Origin: an uncultured Propionibacterium sp.
GTDB lineage: Bacteria > Actinomycetota > Actinomycetes > Propionibacteriales > Propionibacteriaceae
Length of the DNA stretch: 64,000 bases
Direction of reading: 5' to 3'
Assembly: GCA_938036835.1 (NCBI GenBank)
Contig: CALHWB010000005.1
Location: 60,913-124,912, forward strand
Every line of letters starts with the position of its first letter. Position 1 is the stretch's first letter. The position numbers and the translations under genes were made by a program. Shown here piece after piece: positions 16,389 through 25,910 of this stretch. The notes below the pieces were generated by a model that was given only the letters and a program-made list of their open reading frames with translations, was not told the origin of the DNA and searched no databases.

Positions 16389-18878
16389 ATGACCCAGTCC
16401 AGCGAAGTAGCCGAGCTCAATGGCTACGATGCGGTGGCGGCACAGGAGAAGTGGCAGCGGTTCTGGGCCGAGAACCGAACGTTCGTTGCGGACGATGAAT
16501 CGACCAGGCCACGTCGTTATGTGCTCGACATGTTCCCCTATCCCTCCGGCGACCTGCACATGGGGCATGCCGAGGCGTATGCCATGGGTGATGTACTGGC
16601 CCGGTTGTGGCGGATGCAGGGTTACGAGGTGCTGCATCCGATCGGCTGGGACTCCTTCGGGTTGCCGGCCGAGAATGCGGCCATCAAGAACGGTACCCAC
16701 CCGGCCGAGTGGACCTATCGGAACATTGAGACCCAAAGGGCCTCGTTCAAACGTTATGGTCTGAGCCTGGACTGGACACGTGAGCTGCACACCAGCGATG
16801 CCGACTACTACCGATGGACGCAATGGCTGTTTCTGCGTCTCTACGAACGTGGTCTGGCATACCGCAAGGATTCCTTCGTCAACTGGTGCCCCAACGATCT
16901 GACGGTCCTAGCCAACGAGCAGGTAGTCAACGGTGAATGCGAGCGCTGCCATACCCCGGTGACCAAACGCAAACTGAACCAGTGGTACTTCAAGATCACC
17001 GAGTACGCCCAGCGCCTGCTGGACGATATGGCTCAGCTTGAGGAAGGCTGGCCCGAACGGGTGCTTGCGATGCAGCGCAACTGGATCGGCCGATCCGAAG
17101 GAGCCCTGGTCGATTTCGTGGTCGAGGGACGCGAGACTCCCATCACCGTGTTTACCACACGTCCAGATACCCTGTATGGGGCCACCTTCATGGTGGTGGC
17201 CCCGGATGCCGAACTGGCCAGTGAGCTGGTCACCGCCGCGCAGCGTCCAGAGTTCGAGGCCTACCTGGAACAGGTCAAGAAGACCACCGAGATCGAGCGG
17301 CAATCGGCTTTGCGCGAGAAAACCGGGGTCTTCCTCGGGGTATATGCCACCAACCCGGTGACTGGTGAACAGATTCCCATGTGGGCCGCCGACTACGTGC
17401 TCAGCGAGTATGGTACCGGTGCGATCATGGCGGTACCGGCCCATGACCAGCGCGACCTGGACTTTGCACGCAAATTCGATCTGCCGGTGAGAACCGTTAT
17501 CGACACCGGGGAGCCCGATCCGGCCGACTCGGGATTGGCCACCACCGGGGATGGCCGATACGTCGGATCCGGCCCGCTGAATGGCTTAGAGGGCAGGTCT
17601 GCCGGAGTGGCAGCCACCCTGGCTGAACTGATCAAGCGCGGTACCGGCCGGGCCACCGTCACCTTCAGGTTGCGTGACTGGCTGCTGAGCAGGCAGCGTT
17701 TCTGGGGCTGCCCGATCCCGATCGTGCACTGCCCATCCTGCGGCGAGGTGCCGGTACCGGACGATCAGCTACCGGTGGAACTGCCCGATTTGCGAGGCAC
17801 TGACCTGGCACCGAAGGGCACCTCGCCGCTCGCCGGACAGGCGGCCTCCGGCTGGCGTCGGGTGCCTTGCCCACGTTGTGGTGGCCTGGCCGAACGCGAT
17901 ACCGACACCATGGATACCTTCGTCGACAGCTCTTGGTATTTCTACCGCTATTGCAGCCCGGGCTGTGCCGAGGAGCCATTCGACCAATCCGATGTACAGC
18001 GCTGGATGCCGGTCCAGCAGTATGTCGGCGGGGTGGAGCATGCGATCCTGCATCTGCTGTACATGCGGTTCTTCGCCAAGGTGCTGAATGACATGGGCCG
18101 GATCGATTTCGATGAGCCGATGCGCCGGCTGCTCAACCAGGGCCAGGTGATCAACCAGGGCAAGGCGATGAGCAAGTCCTTGGGTAATGGCGTCGATCTT
18201 GGCCAGCAGATCGATATGTACGGTGTGGACGCGGTGCGGTTGACGGTCGTATTCGCCGGGCCTCCGGAGGACGATATCGACTGGGCGGTGCTGTCTCCGG
18301 CGAGTTCCCTGCGCTTCCTGCAGCGTGCCTACCGGCTGGCCACCGAGGTGACCGCAGCGCGGGGGATACCTGCGGAGCAGGGCAACCGGGCGCTGCGCCA
18401 GGTGACCCATCGGGCCATCAAGGAGATCACCGAGCTGATCGGCCTGGGTCGCTTCAACGTGGCCATCGCCCGCATCATGGAGTTGGTGAATGCGACTCGC
18501 AAGACCATCGACCTGGGCCCAGGGGCCGGGGACGCCGCCGTGCGCGAAGCGGTCACCTTTGTTGCCCAGGCACTGAGCCTGGTGGCGCCCTATGTGGCCG
18601 AGGAAATGTGGGAGTTGCTGGGAGAGCCGCCATCGGTGGCCAACTCCACCTGGCCGGTTCCCCAAGAGGACCTGCTGGTGGCCGAGTCGGTGACCATGGT
18701 CGTCCAGGTGCAGGGCAAGGTGCGAGCGAAGCTGGAGGTTGCTCCAGACATCGGTGAACCGGAAGCCACCGGCCTGGCGTTGAGCGACCCCAATGTGCAG
18801 CGCGCATTGGCAGGCCGAGAGGTGCTCAAGGTGATCACCCGGCTGCCGAAGATGGTCAGCCTGGTACCCAAGGACTGA
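16389..18878 (+). CDS. leuS: Leucyl-tRNA synthetase
   Basis: An 829-residue class I synthetase that charges tRNA-Leu. The HIGH signature is PYPSGDLHMGH near residue 50, and the KMSKS loop is GKAMSKSLGN near residue 590. The editing (CP1) domain lies between, with the TTRPDTLYGATF motif and the conserved Asp in AHDQRD. A zinc-binding-like cluster (CPSC...CPRCGG) is in the inserted region around residue 450-500. ATG 16389 was chosen because GGAGGAGAG lies just upstream and the protein then has normal length. It heads the leuS-comEA-comEC segment. Confidence 0.97.
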   Translation: MTQSSEVAELNGYDAVAAQEKWQRFWAENRTFVADDESTRPRRYVLDMFPYPSGDLHMGHAEAYAMGDVLARLWRMQGYEVLHPIGWDSFGLPAENAAIKNGTHPAEWTYRNIETQRASFKRYGLSLDWTRELHTSDADYYRWTQWLFLRLYERGLAYRKDSFVNWCPNDLTVLANEQVVNGECERCHTPVTKRKLNQWYFKITEYAQRLLDDMAQLEEGWPERVLAMQRNWIGRSEGALVDFVVEGRETPITVFTTRPDTLYGATFMVVAPDAELASELVTAAQRPEFEAYLEQVKKTTEIERQSALREKTGVFLGVYATNPVTGEQIPMWAADYVLSEYGTGAIMAVPAHDQRDLDFARKFDLPVRTVIDTGEPDPADSGLATTGDGRYVGSGPLNGLEGRSAGVAATLAELIKRGTGRATVTFRLRDWLLSRQRFWGCPIPIVHCPSCGEVPVPDDQLPVELPDLRGTDLAPKGTSPLAGQAASGWRRVPCPRCGGLAERDTDTMDTFVDSSWYFYRYCSPGCAEEPFDQSDVQRWMPVQQYVGGVEHAILHLLYMRFFAKVLNDMGRIDFDEPMRRLLNQGQVINQGKAMSKSLGNGVDLGQQIDMYGVDAVRLTVVFAGPPEDDIDWAVLSPASSLRFLQRAYRLATEVTAARGIPAEQGNRALRQVTHRAIKEITELIGLGRFNVAIARIMELVNATRKTIDLGPGAGDAAVREAVTFVAQALSLVAPYVAEEMWELLGEPPSVANSTWPVPQEDLLVAESVTMVVQVQGKVRAKLEVAPDIGEPEATGLALSDPNVQRALAGREVLKVITRLPKMVSLVPKD

Positions 18879-18912
18879 AACCGGGGATTTCCGGCCGACC
18901 AGCGAGTGCCGC

Positions 18913-18937
18913 CCCGGTGTCCGGTTTGCTCACCGGG
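18913..18937 (+). terminator. Possible hairpin after leuS
   Basis: A 7-bp stem (CCCGGTG / CACCGGG, 11-nt loop) lies 34 bp after the leuS stop, with a second small GGCC-GTT-GGCC hairpin immediately after. It is weak and has no T-run. Confidence 0.35.
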
Positions 18938-19063
18938 CCTGTTGGCCGGGCCGATGGATCGCGGACTAGTTGCGTGGCCCATACCGATCGAAAGCTGGGT
19001 CGGCTGTCCACAGCCGTCGGGCGATCTGGCTGATCCTGAGCCGGCCGCCAACAGTTATCGGGT

Positions 19064-20479
19064 ATGAAGCCCCGCCTGCCTGCCAATACCGGTCCAGACC
19101 CGGGTCTGCGCCTGCAGACCGCAGTCGGTAACGTGCCGGCGTCCGGATCGCCTCGACGGGTGATCCCGCAGCGCGATTCCGGACCAGCACGACGGCCGCG
19201 GCCGGCAAACACGGCGGCTTGGCTGATCGAAACCGGCGAGGACGATGCCGGGCCGGCCGTCTCGGCTACTTCGGTCGGAAACCTCGTCGGCGCGACAAGC
19301 CAGGATACATCCGCCGCGATTCGCGAACTAGCCTCGGAGACATTGCCGCCGGCCTGGGACGCCGGCTGGTTCGCTGAACCGGACGAGATGCCTTTCGATA
19401 CCAACGAGACGCAGAGGCCCGGTGATCAGGGGATAGCCCCGGAAGGCGATCCTGCCTCATCGGCGGGCCCCGGTCGCGAGACCGAAGCGACCCAGAATAC
19501 GCCCGTGCGCGACGACCGGCCACAGCCACCAGCCTCGGCCAGCAGATTGCGTTCGGTGCTGCCCCCGGCCGAGTCGAGCCGTCCATCGGACGATCCTGGC
19601 CAGACCGCGCAAGCGACAACCGAGCCGTCGTCAACCGATTCGACGGCCAGCGAGGCGTCCGCTCGTCCTTCGGTCAAAGTTCCGGCGCCGGCCAGCAGAC
19701 GGGGAACGACGCCACTGTCGGATCGGGATGCTACGCGGATCGCCGATGGCGGGACGGCTACCCTCATTGAGGAACCGGGAAGCGGGTTGACCATGCCGTT
19801 ACCCGTAGCCGGTCTGGTGCGACTCGCTCGCGCCCATATCGGGGTGCTGTCGGTTCTTTTCGTAGTGGCTTTGGTATTCACCGGGTTCCGGCTGTTTGCC
19901 GCTCAGGGACACGAGGTCGAAAAGCCGTCGCCCAGCATCATCCCGGTCACCTCGGCGAGCACACCGAGCGCCTCGATCCCGGTAGTCTCATCGCCGGCCA
20001 CGATCCGGGTGCACGTATTGGGTGCGGTAGTCCGGCCCGGTGTCGTCGAATTGCCTGCCAACTCTCGGGTGGCCGATGCGCTGGCGGCTGCCGGTGGGCT
20101 ACGAGAAGACGCGGACTTCGGTGAGTTAAACCTGGCCCAGCAGCTACCGGATGGGGCGCAGATCATCATCGGGACGATCGATGAGCCCCGCGGGGAACTA
20201 CGCCCGCCCACCGGTGTTGCGGCAGGCACCATCCCGGTTCCGGGTGTCACGTCCAGTTTGCCCGGCGGTGGGGGATCATCGGCCACGGGAAGTCTGGACC
20301 TCAACCAGGCCAGCGCCGGGCAACTGGAGTCGCTACCCGGTATCGGCCCGGTGACCGCGCAACGGATCATCGACTGGCGTGCGGCACACGGCGGTTTCAC
20401 TCGGGTCGAAGAGCTCCAGGAGGTGGATGGCATTGGGCCCAAGCTTTATGCCCGGCTCGCTCCGCTCGTCCACGTCTGA
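19064..20479 (+). CDS. comEA: ComEA-like DNA receptor with long cytoplasmic extension
   Basis: A 471-residue protein. The C-terminal 60 residues form two helix-hairpin-helix motifs (LNQASAGQLESLPGIGPVTA and EVDGIGPKLYARL), the DNA-binding part of ComEA. Before it is an SLBB domain at about 313-372 (HVLGAVVRPGVVELP). One membrane anchor lies at about 259-281. The first 250 residues are low complexity, rich in Pro, Ser and Asp, and unusually long for ComEA. Outside the membrane it should hand DNA to ComEC, whose gene overlaps its 3' end. Confidence 0.88.
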   Translation: MKPRLPANTGPDPGLRLQTAVGNVPASGSPRRVIPQRDSGPARRPRPANTAAWLIETGEDDAGPAVSATSVGNLVGATSQDTSAAIRELASETLPPAWDAGWFAEPDEMPFDTNETQRPGDQGIAPEGDPASSAGPGRETEATQNTPVRDDRPQPPASASRLRSVLPPAESSRPSDDPGQTAQATTEPSSTDSTASEASARPSVKVPAPASRRGTTPLSDRDATRIADGGTATLIEEPGSGLTMPLPVAGLVRLARAHIGVLSVLFVVALVFTGFRLFAAQGHEVEKPSPSIIPVTSASTPSASIPVVSSPATIRVHVLGAVVRPGVVELPANSRVADALAAAGGLREDADFGELNLAQQLPDGAQIIIGTIDEPRGELRPPTGVAAGTIPVPGVTSSLPGGGGSSATGSLDLNQASAGQLESLPGIGPVTAQRIIDWRAAHGGFTRVEELQEVDGIGPKLYARLAPLVHV

Positions 20480-22769
20480 ATCCTCCGCAGAACCGGATCT
20501 GCGACTTGTGCCACCGGCTATCGGAGTGTGGGGTGGATCGGTGGCCGGGGTGCTCGGCCCTCGGATCGCGGCTGTGACGCTGGGCGTTGCGGTGCTATGG
20601 CTGTTGGTGAGCATGGGACGCCGGGCCTGGACGTTGGCCGGCATCGGGCTCGGGTTGGCCGGTGCCACGCTAGTCGCCGGGAGTTGGCAGTTCGGTTTAG
20701 CGGCCTCGGTGCCGGCGCGCTGGGCCGCCGATGGGGCGTTCATGAAGGTCCAGGCGGTCGTCGTTTCCGATACCCGGTATTGGGCGGGGAACGGGCAACG
20801 GCCCGATATGGCGATCACCCCACTGCAACTGACCCGAGTAACGGCGCGTGGTTCGTCCTGGCAGGGAACGCTGCCCGCCCAATTGCGGATCACCGGCGCG
20901 ACTGCCGCCGGCATCAATCCTCCCGTCGGGTCGACGGTCGCTTTCGAGGCGCTGGCTCATCAACCGGATCGCGACGAGAAGCTGGTTGCCGTATTGACCT
21001 TGCGCGGCGAGATCCAGATCGTGGCCCAGCCCGGGCCCTTGATTGGGTTCACCAACCGGTTCCGGGACGGATTGACGCAGGCCATGCAGCGTTCCTCGCC
21101 GGAGCAGGCAGGCCTGGTGCCCGCTCTGGTGGTTGGGGACACCACGGGGCTGCCCGAATCGATCAAGGCGGATTTTCGGGCTACGGGCCTCACGCATCTC
21201 ACCGCGGTCAGCGGGACGAATCTGACGCTGATGCTGGTTTTTGTGTTAACACTTGCCAAGGCGATTGGGTTGCGGGGGTGGTGGTTGCGGGGCCTGGGGG
21301 CGCTGGTTGCGGTGTTGTTCGTGATCATCTGCCGGGCCGAACCCAGCGTTCTACGGGCTGCGGCTATGGGATTGATCGCCTTGGCCGCCACCGGACTGGC
21401 CGGGGACCGGAACCGGGGACTGCGCGTGTTGTCCTTGGCCGGGATCGTGCTGCTGCTGACGGATCCCTGGCTCGCCCTGGCGCCAGGCTTCTGGCTATCC
21501 GTCGCATCCTGCGCGGGCATCTTGTGGTGGGCGCCCTACTGGCAACGACTGTTGGGAGGTTGGCTGCCGGATCGGTTGGCCGAGGCGATCGCGATCCCGT
21601 TGGCCGCCCAACTGGCCACCCAGCCGATCAGCACGGCGCTGTCGGGCACCATCAGTGTCGTTGGCGTATTTGCGAATCTGCTTGCCGGACCGTTCGTCGG
21701 GGTAGTGACGATTCTCGGGATGGCTGCGGCATTGGCTGGATTGTCCCTCCCGCAACTGGCGGCCTGTCTGGGCTGGCTGGCCGGTTGGTGCGTACAACCT
21801 ATCCTGCTGATCGCCCATCTGGGGGCCGAGTTGCCGGCTGCCAACTGGCGATGGCCGGCCACCGTCCCGGCGGTGGCGCTGCTGACGGTGCTGGGCCTGC
21901 TGTCGGGACAGTGGCTGGTGCCACGGATTCTGGTACGACGCTGGGCGATCGGGTTGGTTGGTCTGCTGTTGATTCTGGCGACCTGGCGACAGCCACCTCA
22001 ACCAGGCTGGCCCGGGAACTGGTCGGTGGTGGCCTGCGATGTCGGTCAGGGCGGTGCCCAATTGATCCGAACCGGGCAGCATGAGGCGATCCTGGTCGAC
22101 ACCGGCCCCGACGCCAGGTCGCTGCGCCAATGCCTGGCCTCGACCGGGGTCCGAGAGGTGCCGTTGCTGGTGCTCACCCACGGACACGCGGATCATGTGG
22201 GTGGTCTGGCCGGGCTCGCCGGCGTACCGGTGGGAATACTGCTGACCGGGCCGGATACCGCTGCGACCAGTCTCCTATCGGACCAGCCCGCCGGTCTGCC
22301 CCGAGCCACGGTGACCAACCCCGGGGATCGAGCGCAGATCGGTGCGGCAGCCTGGCTGACGTTGGCCGCCGGCCCGGTCACCGGGATGATGGCCGCGCAG
22401 GCCGATGAAAGCTCTGCGGTGAATGACGCCGGGGTGGTCGGCATGGTGCGGGTGGGCGATTTCCGGGTCCTGGTCACCGGGGACATCGAATTGGCCGGTC
22501 AGCAGGCCCTGCTCGCTTCAGGAGCGGATATCTCAGCCGATGTGCTGGTGGTGCCGCACCACGGTTCGTCTCGGCTAGACGCTGCTTTCGTGGCGGCTGT
22601 GGGGGCATCGGTAGCGCTGATCCAGGTGGGTCAGGATAACGACTATGGGCATCCGGCGCAGCGTGCGCTGCGCATCCTGCAGGCCAGTGGCGCCCAGGTG
22701 TTCCGTACCGATCAGCAGGGTGCGATTGCGGTTTCCCGGGACGGTGCCCGCGTGATCACGCAGCGTTGA
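20448..22769 (+). CDS. comEC: ComEC/Rec2 DNA-uptake channel
   Basis: A 773-residue polytopic protein. The Competence domain holds the membrane channel (conserved LTHLTAVSGTNLTLML near residue 250), and the C-terminal 230 residues are a metallo-beta-lactamase fold with LTHGHADHVGGL and VPHHGSSR metal-binding motifs. It moves single-stranded DNA across the membrane. The start is uncertain: ATG 20448, ATG 20427 or 20379 are in frame, all overlapping comEA. AGGAGG at 20418-20423 is too close to 20427 to be ideal, so coupling with comEA is likely. Confidence 0.93.
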   Translation: MPGSLRSSTSESSAEPDLRLVPPAIGVWGGSVAGVLGPRIAAVTLGVAVLWLLVSMGRRAWTLAGIGLGLAGATLVAGSWQFGLAASVPARWAADGAFMKVQAVVVSDTRYWAGNGQRPDMAITPLQLTRVTARGSSWQGTLPAQLRITGATAAGINPPVGSTVAFEALAHQPDRDEKLVAVLTLRGEIQIVAQPGPLIGFTNRFRDGLTQAMQRSSPEQAGLVPALVVGDTTGLPESIKADFRATGLTHLTAVSGTNLTLMLVFVLTLAKAIGLRGWWLRGLGALVAVLFVIICRAEPSVLRAAAMGLIALAATGLAGDRNRGLRVLSLAGIVLLLTDPWLALAPGFWLSVASCAGILWWAPYWQRLLGGWLPDRLAEAIAIPLAAQLATQPISTALSGTISVVGVFANLLAGPFVGVVTILGMAAALAGLSLPQLAACLGWLAGWCVQPILLIAHLGAELPAANWRWPATVPAVALLTVLGLLSGQWLVPRILVRRWAIGLVGLLLILATWRQPPQPGWPGNWSVVACDVGQGGAQLIRTGQHEAILVDTGPDARSLRQCLASTGVREVPLLVLTHGHADHVGGLAGLAGVPVGILLTGPDTAATSLLSDQPAGLPRATVTNPGDRAQIGAAAWLTLAAGPVTGMMAAQADESSAVNDAGVVGMVRVGDFRVLVTGDIELAGQQALLASGADISADVLVVPHHGSSRLDAAFVAAVGASVALIQVGQDNDYGHPAQRALRILQASGAQVFRTDQQGAIAVSRDGARVITQR

Positions 22770-22789
22770 ACACCATCGGCAACCAATTC

Positions 22790-23230
22790 CGCTCGGCCAT
22801 CGGCTACAGTGGGCCAGCGATGCGCTGCCGAGCAGGCCGTGCGGGGAAGAAGCAGCATTCGGTCGCCCGGCCCGCACCAGATCGACCCCGCCACCATTGC
22901 CATAGACGGGCACCATAGGACCCCACACCACCCGCGAGGACAAAACCACCGGGATCGCTGCCGGTGGCTCGTGCCACCTGTGCCGCGAAACCGGCATCGG
23001 CATTGCCGACACCCATGCCCAGTAGCACCACCCCATCGACGCCCCGGTCGATCACATGGCTAAAGATCCCGGGATCCGTTGGGCCGCTGAACGACCCGGG
23101 CGCATCCGATTCCCCTGATTCCGGCGCCAAACATCATCGCCCGATTCGCCCCGGCGATACGCGCCCGGCTGGCCATGCGGTAACCGATAGAGAAAAGCCC
23201 GATCACCGTCAGTCGCCGGGCCACCATTCG
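22790..23230 (-). pseudogene. Degenerate L-asparaginase remnant (frameshifted)
   Basis: On the minus strand, pieces of a type I/II asparaginase C-terminal half appear in different frames. RGVDGVVLLGMGVGNAD (about 23050-23000) is in one frame. VVLSSRV...VPVYGNGGGVDLVRAG (about 22955-22870) is in another. These match the family segments GVV-x-GxGxGN and SR-x6-YGxGGGxDL. A further fragment (ARVVQRPNGS, about 23110) is in a third frame. At least two frameshifts separate them and no start or full-length frame survives. Boundaries are approximate. Confidence 0.6.
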
Positions 23231-23282
23231 TTCCGTCGATTGCTGGAACCCTGCGCGTATGATGTTCGTCCGCCGAGAGACC

Positions 23283-23304
23283 CGGGCGGGCGCCTCACCG
23301 CCCG
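23283..23304 (-). terminator. Hairpin at the end of the cobalamin-regulated operon
   Basis: CGGGCGG (23283-23289) and CCGCCCG (23298-23304) form a 7-bp stem overlapping the stop of the last binding-protein gene on the minus strand. It is a plausible operon end, without a T-run. Confidence 0.4.
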
Positions 23305-24275
23305 AGTCGTTTGGCCAATTCCGCCGCCCCCCGCACCGACAGCGGTGAGGGCGGATCGGTGAGGGCGAAGGGCAGCACCACGACATGGCCGGCTACCACG
23401 GCCTTGAGATCCGTGGCGCCACTGAAACCCGTGAACGTGCCAAGCACTTCCTGATCGGTCGCATCGGCGGCGAGCAGGACGATCCAGTCTGGGTTGCGTT
23501 TCAGCAGGTCCTCCATCGACGCATCGAAGACTCTGGTGGTTTCGTCATCGTAGGCGTTCTTGAGGCCGTTGGCCTCGAAAATCGGCTGCACCATCGACGA
23601 GGTGCCATAGGTATAGAAGGCGGTCGAACCCGGGGTCACATACAAGGCGGCGGCGCTGGCCGTGGCCGTACCGTTGGCAGCCTCGATATCGCTGATCTGC
23701 CGGTGAAGGTCGGTCAGTACACTCGGGACGCGATCTGTGACACCAAAGATCGCCGCGATCTTCTCGATCTCTGCGTCGACCAGAGACCAGTCGGCCTTGG
23801 TCACCGCATAGTCCGGGCAGAAGGCATCAGGGGAGTACAGCGGGATCCCGGCCTCGGCCAGTTGCGAGCGGTCGACCCCGGTCTCGAAACCGATCACCAG
23901 ATCGGCCTGGACCGACAAGACCGCCTCGGTCGAGACGACCGCCCCGCCGGTGGCCATCTCGTGGGAGTCCAGCGTCTTAATGGCATCGAATTTCTTTTGT
24001 AGCTCGGTCTCGGGCCCGAAGTTTTTCTCGCCGGCCCGCGCGACCACACGGTCTAGCACTCTCAGGGCATCGAGGATGGGCACGCTGGTGCCCGAAAGCA
24101 CCACGACCCGCTCCGGGGCCTTGTCGAAATGCAGGGTTTCGGCGCAACTGCGCACCTCGGTAGAACCAGCGGCAGCTGCGGATGCGGCGGACTGGGCCGC
24201 CCTGTCGGCCGCCGATGTGCCGCAGGCGGTGAGTCCGAGAAGCAGCACGGCCACCGCGGCAAGAATCTTCCTCAT
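23295..24275 (-). CDS. Second ABC-transporter substrate-binding lipoprotein of the cobalamin-riboswitch operon
   Basis: The 326-residue protein has a lipoprotein signal (LLLGLTAC) and the BtuF/FecB-type fold: APERVVVLSGTSVPILDAL, DLVIGFETGVDRSQL, a long backbone helix and a C-terminal DLLKRNPDWIVLL. It is a close paralogue of the protein at 25907-26899, sharing runs such as FEANGLKNAYDDETTRVF. The start at 24275 is preceded by AGAGGTG. It is the last gene of the operon. Corrinoid binding is inferred from the riboswitch. Actinobacterial relatives have been proposed to import F420-0, a weaker alternative. Confidence 0.83.
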   Translation of the reverse strand: MRKILAAVAVLLLGLTACGTSAADRAAQSAASAAAAGSTEVRSCAETLHFDKAPERVVVLSGTSVPILDALRVLDRVVARAGEKNFGPETELQKKFDAIKTLDSHEMATGGAVVSTEAVLSVQADLVIGFETGVDRSQLAEAGIPLYSPDAFCPDYAVTKADWSLVDAEIEKIAAIFGVTDRVPSVLTDLHRQISDIEAANGTATASAAALYVTPGSTAFYTYGTSSMVQPIFEANGLKNAYDDETTRVFDASMEDLLKRNPDWIVLLAADATDQEVLGTFTGFSGATDLKAVVAGHVVVLPFALTDPPSPLSVRGAAELAKRLGR

Positions 24276-24337
24276 GGCACCTCTCAATCGTCAGATCGAT
24301 AAATGTCGTTTTGTGTTTGTGTCGGGCACAGACCGGA

Positions 24338-25126
24338 TCAGGGCTGGGCGCCCCCTGCCGGCCAGTCGTCGGGCAGCCGGCCGAAAACCACCCTGTCGTC
24401 GAACCACTGGTAGATCTGATCGGTCTGGTCGAATCCTGCGGCCCGCAGCGCGGCCAGATGGAATTCCAAACTCACCTTGACCGTGGGGTATTTATCTGCC
24501 CATCGCTGGCTCCACAAGGCGGTTTCCTCCTCCCAACCCGGCATGGCAAGGGCAGCCCGCCACCAGTCGTCCCAGGACATCGCCCCTTGTGCCAGCCGCG
24601 CCAGCCTTACCCGCTCACGGTCGGCATGGGCGAACTCATCGAGGAAGCGATTGCCGGCATGGTCAAAGAAAAGATGGTCGGCATTCATGAACACCGCTCC
24701 GGGCCCCATGATCCGGCTCATCTGTTGGTACACTCCTGCCAGTTCGTCGGGCTGCAACCAGTGCAGGGCGGTGGCGCTGACGACCGCGTCGTAGCCATGC
24801 TCGGGTAGTCGTGAGGTCCACTTTGGGGATCGCAGATCGATATCGAGCAGCACCAGGTGGTCCGCGAAACGATTCGTCTCGCGGCCCAGCCGCAGCAGCA
24901 CCGGATCGCGGTCCACCCCGGTTACGAAGGAGTCTGGTAGCCGTTCCAGCACCGCGGTACCCAGGCTGGCCGGGCCGCAGGCCAGGTCCAGCACACGAAT
25001 CGGGCGCCCGGCCTGGCGGGCCAGCTCTGCCAGGACGTCAACCATGCAGCGGGTCCGCTGTTCGCGGAACTCGATGAAGGCGGTCTGCTGAATGTGCCAT
25101 GCACTCAGCAATTCATCTGGGGTCAT
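24338..25126 (-). CDS. Class I SAM-dependent methyltransferase in the cobalamin-regulated operon
   Basis: A 262-residue protein with the Rossmann-like methyltransferase core: motif I VLDLACGPASLG near residue 45, acidic motif II VTGVDRD, and a motif IV-like DAVVSATALHWL. It resembles trans-aconitate/UbiE-type enzymes. Its ATG at 25126 lies inside the ATPase gene (14-bp overlap), so it is translated with the transporter. A methyltransferase between import genes suggests it modifies the imported compound or a product made from it; the substrate is unknown. Confidence 0.8.
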   Translation of the reverse strand: MTPDELLSAWHIQQTAFIEFREQRTRCMVDVLAELARQAGRPIRVLDLACGPASLGTAVLERLPDSFVTGVDRDPVLLRLGRETNRFADHLVLLDIDLRSPKWTSRLPEHGYDAVVSATALHWLQPDELAGVYQQMSRIMGPGAVFMNADHLFFDHAGNRFLDEFAHADRERVRLARLAQGAMSWDDWWRAALAMPGWEEETALWSQRWADKYPTVKVSLEFHLAALRAAGFDQTDQIYQWFDDRVVFGRLPDDWPAGGAQP

Positions 25127-25910
25127 CCGGTGTTTCCTCGCTTGGTTCGTCGTGCGTCGGTGAATCGAAAATGAGGTGGGGGCGTCCCCGGTAATCGATG
25201 CGGTGGACTCGGAGCCGGTACACCGGCTCAAGGATCTCGGGACGCAGCACATCGTCGGGGGGGCCACTGGCGACCACGTGGCCGGCGTCCAGCAGCAGGA
25301 TGTGGTCGCAGCAGCGGGCGGCCAAGTTCAGGTCGTGCAGGACAATCACGGTGGTGCACCCCAGAGTCCGTACCAGGTCGAGCAGTGCAAACTGGTGTCG
25401 CAGATCGAGATGATTGGTGGGTTCATCCAGAAGAAGGTGATCGGCCTGCTGGGCGATGGCCCGGGCGATGAGTGCCCGCTGCCGTTCGCCCCCGGACAGC
25501 TCGGTGACCAGACGATCCGCCAATTCGGTCAGTTCCACCCTCGCCAAGGCAGCCTCCACGAGCTCCTGGTCGGACCGGTCGCCGTAGTGTAGCAGTGAAC
25601 GTGAGGCCAGACGTCCCAGCGCCACCGTATCGCGCACCGACAGCGGCAGCGCGGCTTCGGTCTCCTGGGCGACCACGGCCAGGTGCCGGGCGATGATCCG
25701 CCGCGGCATCGACGAGATGTCCCGGCTCTCGATCAACACCCTACCTCCGGCGACCCGGAGAGCCCGGTTGAGGGCCAGCAGCAGCGTCGTCTTCCCCGAC
25801 CCATTGGGGCCGACGATGCCAACCACCTGCCCGGGGTGGGCACTCATGCCGATTCGATGGCAGATGACCCGCCCACCCCGGGCGATGGTGACATCCTGGG
25901 CTTCGATCAT
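25113..25910 (-). CDS. ABC transporter ATP-binding protein (BtuD/FecE type)
   Basis: A 265-residue ATPase with Walker A GPNGSGKTT, signature LSGGERQRALIARAI, Walker B HLLLDEPTNHLD and the switch His (IVLHDLNLAA), the form seen in cobalamin, heme and siderophore importers. ATG 25910 overlaps the stop of the binding-protein gene (ATGA). The frame runs further upstream but without family similarity. It should power the FecCD-type permease at 26950-27993. Confidence 0.9.
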   Translation of the reverse strand: MIEAQDVTIARGGRVICHRIGMSAHPGQVVGIVGPNGSGKTTLLLALNRALRVAGGRVLIESRDISSMPRRIIARHLAVVAQETEAALPLSVRDTVALGRLASRSLLHYGDRSDQELVEAALARVELTELADRLVTELSGGERQRALIARAIAQQADHLLLDEPTNHLDLRHQFALLDLVRTLGCTTVIVLHDLNLAARCCDHILLLDAGHVVASGPPDDVLRPEILEPVYRLRVHRIDYRGRPHLIFDSPTHDEPSEETPDDPR

